Source: UBA4427 sp045106235 (GTDB lineage Bacteria; Myxococcota_A; UBA9160; UBA4427). From it: a stretch of 64,000 nt of DNA. A program made the position numbers and the translations under genes. The DNA lies in contig JBGCEJ010000019.1 in assembly GCA_045106235.1 (NCBI GenBank), forward strand, positions 22,214-86,213, written 5' to 3'. Below are positions 8,395 through 16,700 of this stretch, piece by piece; the stretch's first letter is position 1; each line of letters opens with the position of its first letter. The notes under the pieces are model-generated. The model made no database searches, was not told where the DNA came from, and saw only the letters and a list, made by a program, of their open reading frames with translations.

Positions 8395-9197
8395 TCGTCG
8401 TCGCCTGAGAACGGCGCCCAATGAGCAGGGCGCTTTTCGAAAAAGGCCGTAGGCCCTTCCACCTGATCAGGATGATCCGCGTGGAGTTCAAGCTGTCGGT
8501 AGGCCGCATCCAGACCGGGCTCGAGCCCATGATCCAGGCTCTCCCAAATTGCCCGCTTCGAACGCGCGAGGGCGGTCGGCGACCATCGGCACACGATCTC
8601 GGCGATCTCGCGCGCCCGTTCCATCAGTTTCTCGGGCGGCACAATCTCGCCGATCAGGCCGATCCTCAGCGCCTCGTCCGCCGACATCCGCTCGACTGAA
8701 CCGAGATAAGTCAGTCGAAAGACCGCATCCAGGGGAATGCGCTTCGCCAGGCCGACCATCTCAATCACAGCGGCGAGGCCGTTCTGGCAATGCGTGTCGA
8801 AGAAAGTCGACGTCGAAGAAGCAATCGCGATATCCGTATCCGCGAGGAAATGCAGACCACCGCCATTGCAGATTCCATTGACCGCCGTGATCACAGGCGT
8901 CCAGCAGCGATTCTGCACCGCCGTAATTTGACTATAGGGAGCGTCCCGGCGCTTGATCTTCGCAAATTTCTGACTGTCACCGGAGGCGGTCGAGGAGATA
9001 TCCCACCCGGTGCAGAATGCCTTCTCACCTTCTCCAGTCACGATCGCACAGCGCACCTCGGGGTCGGCCTGAATCTGCCCCCAAAGTCGACGCAGCTCTT
9101 GGCTCATTTCAAAGTCAAATGCATTGCGCGCCTTCGGATTATCGAGGGTGATGGTGGCAACATGATCAGACAACTCGTAGTGGACACTACCCGGCAT
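8391..9197 (-). CDS. Crotonase / enoyl-CoA hydratase family protein with non-canonical active site
   Basis: A 268-residue crotonase-fold protein. The first half is typical: ITLDNPKARNAF, an oxyanion-hole region in AFCTGWDISS, and the GGG loop. The usual catalytic glutamates of hydratases are not where expected: the segment reads NGGGLHFLAD instead of GGG-x-E, and THCQNGLAAVIEMVG replaces the PE-x-x-x-G motif. It may be an isomerase, hydrolase or decarboxylase of the superfamily rather than a hydratase. The ATG at 9197 follows AAAGGA; an upstream in-frame TTG lies before that site and was not used. It follows a second crotonase and a luciferase-like gene on the same strand. Confidence 0.85.
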   Translation of the reverse strand: MPGSVHYELSDHVATITLDNPKARNAFDFEMSQELRRLWGQIQADPEVRCAIVTGEGEKAFCTGWDISSTASGDSQKFAKIKRRDAPYSQITAVQNRCWTPVITAVNGICNGGGLHFLADTDIAIASSTSTFFDTHCQNGLAAVIEMVGLAKRIPLDAVFRLTYLGSVERMSADEALRIGLIGEIVPPEKLMERAREIAEIVCRWSPTALARSKRAIWESLDHGLEPGLDAAYRQLELHADHPDQVEGPTAFFEKRPAHWAPFSGDDE

Positions 9198-9295
9198 GGG
9201 AACGATTCCTTTCTTCAACGGCTCTGTTTTCGATTGATTCTATTCGGGCAGGCTCTTTGCGAAAACCAGCGGACCCGCCGATCTCCGCGATGGGC

Positions 9296-10048
9296 CTAAC
9301 GCCCCTTCCACTCCGGCGAACGCTTCTCGGCAAATGCCTTGGCGCCCTCCATCGCGTCTTCGCTCTTAAAAATTTTACCAACGAGCGCGGCCTGTGCTTT
9401 CCATCCATCTTCGTCTGAACCGCCGACGGATTGCTGAATCACCTGCTTACTCCCGGCCACCGAAAGCGGCGCGTTGACCGCGATCTCTTCAGCGAGCTGA
9501 ATCGCAGCATCAAGGGCCTTGCCTTTCTCAGCGAGTCGGTTCACCAAACCGAGTTCATGTGCCTGCTCTGCGGAAATCGGATCTCCCGTCAGAGCAAGCT
9601 CCATCGCCTTGCCGTAGGGGATCCGGTTCGTGAGTCGAAAAAGCCCACCGCCTGCAGCAAGCAATCCGCGCTTTACTTCGGGAATCCCGAGCTTCACACC
9701 CGCAGCCGAAACCAAGAGATCGCAGGTCAAGGCGATCTCAAGCCCCCCCGCCAACGCGAATCCTTCGATCGCCGCGATGAGCGGTTTGCGACATCCCCTC
9801 TGCAGGAAAATTCCGAAACTCTCGGGAGAGCCCTCCTTCGCAAAGGCCTTGAGATCCATGCCGGCGCTAAAGCCACCGCCGGCGCCGGTGAGAACAGCGA
9901 CGGTCAAATCATCATCCGCCTCAAAGGACTCAATCGTGGCCACGAGCGCATCCGCCAGAGCCGCATTCACCGCATTTTTCGCCTCCGGGCGATTGAGCGT
10001 GATAAGGAGAATACGTCCTCGCTTTTCAGTCAGGATCTCATCGGCCAT
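9296..10048 (-). CDS. Enoyl-CoA hydratase/isomerase (crotonase family)
   Basis: A 250-residue protein likely to hydrate or isomerise an enoyl-CoA in a beta-oxidation-like route. It has LNRPEAKNAVN, the oxyanion-hole GGGFSAGMDL, and intact catalytic regions GGLEIALTCDL and IPEVKRGLLAAGGG, unlike its downstream neighbour. The C-terminus KSEDAMEGAKAFAEKRSPEW is the usual crotonase ending. It is transcribed leftward between a luciferase-like gene and the divergent-motif crotonase, with gaps of about 100 bases, so the three may be one transcript. The acyl-CoA substrate is unknown. Confidence 0.93.
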   Translation of the reverse strand: MADEILTEKRGRILLITLNRPEAKNAVNAALADALVATIESFEADDDLTVAVLTGAGGGFSAGMDLKAFAKEGSPESFGIFLQRGCRKPLIAAIEGFALAGGLEIALTCDLLVSAAGVKLGIPEVKRGLLAAGGGLFRLTNRIPYGKAMELALTGDPISAEQAHELGLVNRLAEKGKALDAAIQLAEEIAVNAPLSVAGSKQVIQQSVGGSDEDGWKAQAALVGKIFKSEDAMEGAKAFAEKRSPEWKGR

Positions 10049-10175
10049 CGTTGTGCGTCTCCCTGTTCATCCACAGTTGAGGTTCTCAAGCGCCCGGAAT
10101 CTAGACCTTCGCGCGCTGAATTCAAAATCGGCGGCAGCGAAGTCGCCGCGACCAACACCACTACCCCCTCCGCCG

Positions 10176-11078
10176 CTATCCAAAGACGGAAAAGAGCTCT
10201 TCGAAGGCCTTAAATTGTCCGCCCGAAGTCGAGGAAGGCACCAATATCGGCGTCGAAACCCCAGCCTCCCTCCAAGCCTCAACTCCGTCTCGGACCTCAT
10301 CCGCGGAACCAAAGAGCGTTACATCGGCGAGCCATCGATCGGACATCCGCGACGGAACCGCTTCCAAGTCTCCCGCCGCGACAACCTCTTCGATCGCCTC
10401 CATCTCTTCGACGTAGCCTGCTTCCTTCCAGTAATTTCGATAGTTCGGAAGCGTGCAGTAGAAGACCAAGGTCTTCCTGTTCACCGCTTTCGCCGCCTCG
10501 ATATCATCACTGATGCAAGTGGGAATCATGTCGCCCACAAAAAACTCCGCGGGGGCCGAAGCCGCTGCGGCCGCGAGCGTCGTCGGGACGTGAGATCGCG
10601 CCACGTTCGCGAAGACGACGCCCTCTGCAATCCCGGCCGCAAGTGAAACCATCTTCTGACGAAGGCCCGCCATAATGATCGGCGGCAAATCACCCACCCG
10701 TTTCGCACCCCGCCAATCCGAAACAAACTGCTTCGCATCAGCCAGGGGGCGACCAACGCCCAAGCCAAGCGGCTTCAACATTGGACCATGACTCACCCCC
10801 ACCCCAAAACGAAAACGACCGCCTGAAATCTCATGTAGAAAAGAAGCCGACTGCGCATAGTCCACCGCATGCCGCGTATGCATGTTGACGATGCTTGTGC
10901 CGAAGGGAATCTGCTCGGTTTCATGCGCGATGGAATGACATAACCCCATCGCGTCCCCCAGACTCGGACAATAAATTCCCGCGTAACCGCGCCGCTCGAT
11001 TTCCTTCGCGAAGGCGATTGTTTTCACACGGCGACCGGGAACAGCGACCAAACTCACAGCGGGCATAGAATTTTCCAT
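10176..11078 (-). CDS. Luciferase-like (LLM class) flavin-dependent oxidoreductase
   Basis: A 300-residue bacterial-luciferase-fold oxidoreductase, related to F420- or FMN-dependent monooxygenases and reductases. It has the ordered pieces of the family: ERRGYAGIYCPS near the N-terminus, PFGTSIVNMHTRHAVDYA, SGGRFRFGVGVSHGPM, and a C-terminal FGSADEVRDGVEAWREAGV. Cofactor choice between F420 and FMN is not certain. The ATG at 11078 (MENSMPAV) is used; ATG 11066 is possible, and the open frame further upstream looks non-coding. It lies upstream of two crotonases on the same strand and divergent from an SDR gene, consistent with a catabolic cluster. Confidence 0.9.
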   Translation of the reverse strand: MENSMPAVSLVAVPGRRVKTIAFAKEIERRGYAGIYCPSLGDAMGLCHSIAHETEQIPFGTSIVNMHTRHAVDYAQSASFLHEISGGRFRFGVGVSHGPMLKPLGLGVGRPLADAKQFVSDWRGAKRVGDLPPIIMAGLRQKMVSLAAGIAEGVVFANVARSHVPTTLAAAAASAPAEFFVGDMIPTCISDDIEAAKAVNRKTLVFYCTLPNYRNYWKEAGYVEEMEAIEEVVAAGDLEAVPSRMSDRWLADVTLFGSADEVRDGVEAWREAGVSTPILVPSSTSGGQFKAFEELFSVFG

Positions 11079-11208
11079 AGCCGTCCACTCTAGCGAAAGG
11101 CAAACGCGATTAGACGCCCCACGCCGCCAAAAGGCATGCCATGATCTATCCGCCGCCCCTTCCCTCATTTAGAATGCAGCCTCTGTTGAGGCCTGAGGAG
11201 TAGTCCAA

Positions 11209-11958
11209 ATGTTCGATCTCAAAGATCGCGTCGCTCTCGTCACCGGCGCCGGTAAGGGCATCGGTGCCGAAATTGCGCGCACATTTGCAAGACAGGGCGC
11301 CAAAGTGCTCATCGCGGACATCGACGCGAGCAACGCGAACGAAGTCGCGAAGGAAATCGGCTCTGCGGACGGAATCGCGCAGGCCTGCCCCTTCGATGTC
11401 ACAGACTACGCCGCCGCCGAAGAAGCCATTCACGACGGAGAATCCAGACTCGGCGCGGTCGATATCCTCGTGAACAACGCAGGCGGCGTTCCCAACCAAA
11501 TGTTTCCGACCCCCTTCCTCAAAACGCCCCGGGAAGTTTGGGATCCCATCGTCGACATGAACCTCAAGGGAACCTTCAACTGCACTCATCTCGTGACTCA
11601 AAGCATGAGCGAGCGGGGCTACGGCCGTATCATCTCGGTGTCCTCTGATGCCGGGCGCGTCGGTAATTTCGGTTCCTCGATCTATGGTGCATCCAAAGCC
11701 GGAATCGAAGGCTTCATGCGCACCATCGCCCGGGAACTCGGGTCGAAAGGGGTCACCGCGAATTCAGTTGTCCTCGGACTGATCGACACTGTCCCTGCGG
11801 AGTTCCTCGAGGGCCGAAACGCCGGGGCCGCCTATTGGGCGAACCGAATCGGCACCGCAAAAGATGTCGCTGCAGGGGTTCTCTACCTTGCATCAGAGGA
11901 GGCGGGCTGGGTCACAGGCCACTCCCTCGTCATTAACGGAGGCGGCACTACTCCTTAG
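11209..11958 (+). CDS. SDR family NAD(P)-dependent oxidoreductase
   Basis: A classical short-chain dehydrogenase of 249 residues. The cofactor motif TGAGKGIG is near residue 14, followed by the NNAGG motif, then the catalytic Ser in SVSSDAG and the YGASK tyrosine-lysine pair, and a VTGHSLVINGGG C-terminus. Classical SDRs of this size are FabG/BDH-like and oxidise or reduce hydroxy/keto groups; the substrate is unknown. GAGGAG is six to eight bases before the ATG. The TAG stop interlocks over four bases with the TAA stop of the convergent SDR gene. Confidence 0.93.
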   Translation: MFDLKDRVALVTGAGKGIGAEIARTFARQGAKVLIADIDASNANEVAKEIGSADGIAQACPFDVTDYAAAEEAIHDGESRLGAVDILVNNAGGVPNQMFPTPFLKTPREVWDPIVDMNLKGTFNCTHLVTQSMSERGYGRIISVSSDAGRVGNFGSSIYGASKAGIEGFMRTIARELGSKGVTANSVVLGLIDTVPAEFLEGRNAGAAYWANRIGTAKDVAAGVLYLASEEAGWVTGHSLVINGGGTTP

Positions 11959-12698
11959 GTGGTCAGGCCGCCGCCGTTCACGTGAATGGTCTGCCCTGTC
12001 ACCCATTCAGCTTCATCCGAAGCCAGCCAAACGATCGCCGGACCGATGTCCTTCCCCGTTCCGAGTCGCCCCTTCGGCACCGTCTTGGCAAGCGTCGCAA
12101 CAAGCCCTTCGTCCGTAATCTCCGTCATTTCCATCAGACCGAGCGCCACGGAATTGGCTGTGACTCCGAGCCGAGCGTTTTCGATCGCCATATGCCGCAT
12201 GAACGACATGCCCGCGGCTTTCGCCGCACCGTAAGGCGAAACGCCAATCGGTAGGCCAATCGAGCCGGCTCCCGAAGAGATGGTGATGAGGCGACCGAAA
12301 CCGCGCTCGCACATGCCGGGAAGCGTCGCGTGCGTGGTGTTCATCACGCCGTGCAGGTTCACATCGATCGGACCTGCCCACTGCGCGGGATCCATCTCGC
12401 GAAAGGGTGATGTCCCCATCGCACTCGCGCCGGCGTTGCCCGCGTTATTCACGACGATATCGAGCGCCTCGCCATCCAGCGCAGCTTTTACGGCGTCTAA
12501 ATCTGTCACATCGAAGGCACGCGCCTCCACGGACAAGCCCTCCCCACCAAGCTGTCCCGCGGCCGACTCCGCCCGGTCTGGGTAGAAGTCATTCACCAGA
12601 ACGTGCGCGCCCTGTACAGCAAGATGGCGCGCGATCCCGAGGCCGATGCCCTGACCAGATCCCGTCACAAGGGCTCGCTTGCCCGTCAAATCAAACAT
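11955..12698 (-). CDS. SDR family oxidoreductase
   Basis: A 247-residue classical SDR with TGSGQGIGLG near residue 12, VNNAGN, a catalytic Ser in ISSGAG, the YGAAK pair and a VTGQTIHVNGGG ending. It is similar in layout to the convergent SDR, with which it overlaps by four bases at the stops. ATG 12698 is chosen as the true SDR N-terminus (MFDLTGKRALVTG); the open frame extends 15 codons upstream without homology. It lies at the downstream end of a minus-strand run of acyl-CoA ligase, P450 and SDR, so it may oxidise an alcohol made by the P450. That is inference. Confidence 0.92.
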   Translation of the reverse strand: MFDLTGKRALVTGSGQGIGLGIARHLAVQGAHVLVNDFYPDRAESAAGQLGGEGLSVEARAFDVTDLDAVKAALDGEALDIVVNNAGNAGASAMGTSPFREMDPAQWAGPIDVNLHGVMNTTHATLPGMCERGFGRLITISSGAGSIGLPIGVSPYGAAKAAGMSFMRHMAIENARLGVTANSVALGLMEMTEITDEGLVATLAKTVPKGRLGTGKDIGPAIVWLASDEAEWVTGQTIHVNGGGLTT

Positions 12699-12746
12699 GC
12701 GCTTAACCTCTCCGCTTAGATTTTGTCTTGCGGCAAGGTACACAAA

Positions 12747-13952
12747 TCAAGCGGCGCGGGAGGCGGCCCTGAAACGCACGGGCATCGTTTTCGGCCCCGA
12801 GATAAAGGTCGACGGGAGCCATTCGGTGTCGCCGGCAGGTTCAATCTCATGCACCCGCGTCAGGATTTCCCGAAACATCGCATCGATCTCGACCCTTGCG
12901 AGCTGCGCCCCGAGGCAAAAATGAGCGCCCGTCGCGCCGAACGCGACGTGATGATTCGGCGTGCGCGATAAATCGAGGCGATCGGGATCTGCAAAGACGC
13001 GCTCGTCGCGATTCGCCGAACCGTAGTAGAGCGCAAGCTTGTCGCCCTCGCGAATCTGCTGCCCGGAAATTTCCGTGTCTTCTTTCGCCGTTCGACGCAT
13101 GTACACAACGGGACTTGTGAAGCGCAGAAACTCTTCGCGCGCCGTGGGCAGCAGGCCCTCGACGTCTTCGCGCAACGCGGCGAGAAGCGGCGGCCGCTCA
13201 AGCAAGGCATGCATCCCCGCGGAAACGAGATTCCGCGTCGTATCCCCGCCCGCGTCGACCAGCAGCATGAAGAAGAGATGGAATTCCATATCCGTCAAGC
13301 GGCGCCCATCGATCTCGGCCGCGAGGAGCCGGCTCGCCAGGTCGTCTCCCGGACGCGCACGCTTCTCCGCGAGGACCCCCGCCGAATAACCAAACATGCC
13401 CGCCCCCGCGGCCTCGTGTGCGCCTTCGGGCACAGCGTCCTTAGACGAGTGAATCGTCTCCGTGTAGCCGTAGAGCATTCGTCCATCTTCGAGCGGGATT
13501 CCGAGCAGTTCAGCAATCACGTAGGAAGGCAGCTCCCCCGCCACGTCCGCAACCAGATCGCATTCTCCCCGCTCAATGATTTCATCCACGATCTGCCGCG
13601 CCAAGAGGGCCACCCGAGGCGCCATCGCTCGCGCGGCCTTCGGTGTAAATGAGCCGCTCACGAGGCGGCGGAGAAGAGTCTGATGCGGCGGATCCGACAT
13701 CAGCATCATCTTATCGTCACCGAGCGCCGCCACCGCTTCGACGTCCGCGATCATGATCGAGGGCTCATTCGAAAAGACCGCATGATTCCGGCTCACGGAA
13801 CGAACATCGTCGTAGCGCGTGAGGGCCCAGTACCCGGGGCCTCCGTCGAACTCGGCATGACGGTGAACCGGATCATGCTCCCTGAGCCAGCGAAACTGGT
13901 CATGGGGTTGCCCACCAATGAAACTTTTTGGATCAAGGAGGTTGATCTTCAT
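12747..13952 (-). CDS. Cytochrome P450
   Basis: A 401-residue soluble bacterial P450. The I-helix oxygen-binding motif is LVDAGGDTTRN, the K-helix ExxR is EFLR, and the heme-ligand loop is FGATGAHFCLGAQLAR with the cysteine near residue 345. These features are complete, so it should be an active monooxygenase needing external ferredoxin and reductase, neither of which is in the window. It lies 30 bases after an acyl-CoA ligase and 48 bases before an SDR on the same strand, suggesting hydroxylation of an acyl or terpenoid/steroid side chain that is then activated and oxidised. Substrate unknown. Confidence 0.96.
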   Translation of the reverse strand: MKINLLDPKSFIGGQPHDQFRWLREHDPVHRHAEFDGGPGYWALTRYDDVRSVSRNHAVFSNEPSIMIADVEAVAALGDDKMMLMSDPPHQTLLRRLVSGSFTPKAARAMAPRVALLARQIVDEIIERGECDLVADVAGELPSYVIAELLGIPLEDGRMLYGYTETIHSSKDAVPEGAHEAAGAGMFGYSAGVLAEKRARPGDDLASRLLAAEIDGRRLTDMEFHLFFMLLVDAGGDTTRNLVSAGMHALLERPPLLAALREDVEGLLPTAREEFLRFTSPVVYMRRTAKEDTEISGQQIREGDKLALYYGSANRDERVFADPDRLDLSRTPNHHVAFGATGAHFCLGAQLARVEIDAMFREILTRVHEIEPAGDTEWLPSTFISGPKTMPVRFRAASRAA

Positions 13953-13982
13953 CTCCGCCCTCTGCTCTCTGTCTGCCGTGCT

Positions 13983-15701
13983 CTAGCTCGCATCCGCAGG
14001 GTCAAGTCGATCCCGAAGTGCTCGCTTCAAAAATTTCCCACTCGCATTGCGCGGAATCGACTCATCCAAGAACCAGACGTAACGAGGCAATTTGTGCTTC
14101 GCGAGATGAGTCTGGCAGAAGGCGCGAAGCGCATCCGCGGTGACGCCCTCCTTCTCGGACAAGAAGACCGCAGCTCCCACTTCCTCTCCCAACCGATCAT
14201 CAGGGACGGAAAAAACTGCACATTCCCGAACCAGGGGATGTTCAAAGATCGCCGACTCAACTTCAGCGCAGTACACATTCTCCCCGCCGCGAAGAACCAT
14301 GTCTTTCGCCCGGTCGACAATGAAGACGAAACCATCCTCATCGATTCGAGCGACATCACCGGTATGGAGCCAGCCGTCGGTGATTTCCTCCGCCGTCGCC
14401 TCAGGACGATTCAAGTAGCCGCGAATCACCTGCGCGCCCTTCACCCAGAGCTCTCCCACTTCGCCCGGCGCGACGGTCTCGCCTCGATCGTTCACACATT
14501 TCGCTTCGAAGCTCGGCATCACCGGCCCGGCGCTCGCGGCCTTATCCACGAAGAAATCGCCGCCATTCGCCGTAATGATTCCGCAGGTCTCGGTCATCCC
14601 GTACCCCGTACTCGGCGCGGCGCCGCTCTTCCCGTCGATCTCCTTGACCAGGTCCGGCTGCAACTGCGCCCCGCCACCGCCTAACGCCTTCAAGCTTGAG
14701 GTGTCGTGCTTTTCGAAGTCAGGATGAGCGAGTAACTCGCGAGACATCACAGGCACACCGGAAAGGTTCGTGATCTTCTCCGCCTCGATAATGCGGAGCG
14801 CATCCCCCGCGTCCCACTTGTACATCAAAACCAGCTTCGAGCCTGAAAGCGTCGCCGGCTGCGCGAGACAGTTATTCGCGGTGACGTGAAAGAGTGGCGT
14901 CGTGGAAAGAAACGCGAGCTGAGCGGGCGGCTCCCCTCCCCCCGCAGCGGCCGCGGACGCATTTCCGGTAACGGCATCGATGCGCGATTTTGCGAGAGCT
15001 TGGGTCGCGTTCCAGAAACCGATGCTCATCAGATTATTCGTGCAGCCGCGATGGGTCAATTGCGCGCCCTTCGGTCGTCCAGTCGTCCCCGACGTATAGA
15101 AAATGCAGGCATCGGAGTCCGGATCAACTTCCACCGCAGGCAATGCGCCGCCTTCTGCGATGAGATCCGACCAAGGCGTCACGCCCGCGGGCAGTTCGTT
15201 CGAAACGCGAGCTCCAACGAGCTTCATGCCCGGAGCCTTCTCCCGGCTCGGCAGCCAGTTCGCAAGGCGCTCCTGATCGCAGATCAAGATCTTCGGCTCG
15301 GAATCCTCGATGGCGAACTCCATTTCCGGGCCAGTCCACCACGCGTTCATGCCGACAACGGCAATCCCGGAACATTGCGCCGCCCAGTACGCGAGCATCC
15401 ATTCCGGATAGTTCCGCATGGCGATCGCAATTCGGTCACCCGAGACAAGCCCTTGCTCTCGGTACCAGTTCGCGATCGAGGCCACCGAAGCATGCGCCTC
15501 TGCGTAGGTCCAGCGCTCATCTTGAAATACGATCGCATCGCTCTCGGCATGCGCCCCGCTCGCGAGCCAGACATCTCGGAGTGATCCCGGCGCGTTCTTG
15601 AACGCGCGCAAACGCTGTCCCCGCACCTCAATGGTCTCGATTTCAAACGGCGCGCCCTCCGCCGTCACTTCGCTCCAAGCTTCGCGTAGCGCGTCGTACA
15701 T
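13983..15701 (-). CDS. Acyl-CoA synthetase (AMP-binding, class I adenylate-forming)
   Basis: Activates a carboxylic acid with ATP to an acyl-adenylate and then an acyl-CoA. The 572-residue protein has the P-loop YTSGTTGRPKGAQ near residue 210, GYGMTETCG, the hinge GWLHTGDVARIDEDGF and the C-terminal catalytic lysine region PRNASGKFLKR. A short Ala/Gly-rich insertion follows the P-loop domain and looks like a surface loop. It is the first gene of a run with a P450 and an SDR. The acid substrate (fatty, aromatic or steroid side chain) cannot be decided from sequence. Confidence 0.95.
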   Translation of the reverse strand: MYDALREAWSEVTAEGAPFEIETIEVRGQRLRAFKNAPGSLRDVWLASGAHAESDAIVFQDERWTYAEAHASVASIANWYREQGLVSGDRIAIAMRNYPEWMLAYWAAQCSGIAVVGMNAWWTGPEMEFAIEDSEPKILICDQERLANWLPSREKAPGMKLVGARVSNELPAGVTPWSDLIAEGGALPAVEVDPDSDACIFYTSGTTGRPKGAQLTHRGCTNNLMSIGFWNATQALAKSRIDAVTGNASAAAAGGGEPPAQLAFLSTTPLFHVTANNCLAQPATLSGSKLVLMYKWDAGDALRIIEAEKITNLSGVPVMSRELLAHPDFEKHDTSSLKALGGGGAQLQPDLVKEIDGKSGAAPSTGYGMTETCGIITANGGDFFVDKAASAGPVMPSFEAKCVNDRGETVAPGEVGELWVKGAQVIRGYLNRPEATAEEITDGWLHTGDVARIDEDGFVFIVDRAKDMVLRGGENVYCAEVESAIFEHPLVRECAVFSVPDDRLGEEVGAAVFLSEKEGVTADALRAFCQTHLAKHKLPRYVWFLDESIPRNASGKFLKRALRDRLDPADAS

Positions 15702-15751
15702 CCCGCTCTCCCCCTCGGCTTAGGCTACAAGCCGGTTCTCAGCCTCGAATC

Positions 15752-16678
15752 CTACCAGATCAAGGGGGCCGAATCCGGACGCGGGGTCGCCGCTTCAAGG
15801 TCGAGCACCTCATGCCCTTCGCCGAGCCATGCCGTGAGCTGGCCCTCCAAAGGCTCCTGCTCCCACATCGAGCGCGTGATGCGCTCGTAATACTGAACAA
15901 ACTCCGCCACCTGCGCTTCGCCCATGCGCCGCTTCTCCGGCCGGGCTCGCTCCTGATCGAGCCGCCACCTTCGCACCGCCGACAAATCCGGAACCCGTAG
16001 GAACAGCGTTCTTTCGAAGCGCGACCAAAGCGGCACGTAACTCTCCTCCAAATATTGCGCGCCCGCTCTGCGCCAAACGCCGAGCGGATCGAGCTCCTCC
16101 TCCAGCGTGTTCAGCGGCCTAGCAAGAAGCGAAGGGTTGAGTGCCCTCGCCCCGACACACCAGCCCTCCAGGACTACCCAGTCCGCGGATCCGGCGAAGA
16201 CTCGCTCCCCGCTTCGGTCATCGAGCGACTTATCAAAAACCGGCAACACCACCTCTGCGTCGTTTGTTCTCCCTGCACAGATCTGATCAAGGACCGTATT
16301 CAGCAAAGCGACATCATGCGTTCCCGGCGGCCCCCTCGTCTCGAAAAGCGGATGGACCGACCGGGCAAGCTCGACCCGCTCCACCCGCGTCGAATAGAAA
16401 TCATCGAGCGAGAGCAGACACACCCGCTTCCCCATAAACCCCATCGCCTCAGCGATCAATTCACTCAGAGTCGTCTTCCCTGCCCCCTGCCCGCCGCCGA
16501 TTGCCAACATGCGCGGTGAGGCCTCAGCCAGCGATCGCGCGCTCAACACCTCGCACACGAGAAACGTGGCAAGCCTGCGGTAGCTCTCAGGCGCGGTCGC
16601 GGAGAGAGACGCATAGCATTCGCGGACTTCGCCAGACTCCCATGCGCGCTGCCAAAGAGCTTCGAACGGCTTCATCAT
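15752..16678 (-). CDS. P-loop kinase, D-glycerate 3-kinase-like
   Basis: A 308-residue kinase. The Walker A motif is GGGQGAGKTT (residues 61-70), then SLDDFYSTRVERVELA and FETRGPPGTHD, which match the D-glycerate 3-kinase (plant-type/YggC) and uridine-kinase-like family. It probably phosphorylates a small hydroxy compound; glycerate is the best guess. The start is one of two adjacent ATGs at 16678/16675, preceded by AGGGGA, and the open frame upstream overlaps the Nramp-like gene. It follows that transporter by about 22 bases, so the two are probably co-transcribed, although no functional link between metal transport and glycerate is obvious. Confidence 0.85.
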   Translation of the reverse strand: MMKPFEALWQRAWESGEVRECYASLSATAPESYRRLATFLVCEVLSARSLAEASPRMLAIGGGQGAGKTTLSELIAEAMGFMGKRVCLLSLDDFYSTRVERVELARSVHPLFETRGPPGTHDVALLNTVLDQICAGRTNDAEVVLPVFDKSLDDRSGERVFAGSADWVVLEGWCVGARALNPSLLARPLNTLEEELDPLGVWRRAGAQYLEESYVPLWSRFERTLFLRVPDLSAVRRWRLDQERARPEKRRMGEAQVAEFVQYYERITRSMWEQEPLEGQLTAWLGEGHEVLDLEAATPRPDSAPLIW

Positions 16679-16700
16679 GCTTCCCCTAGACTCCCGACCG

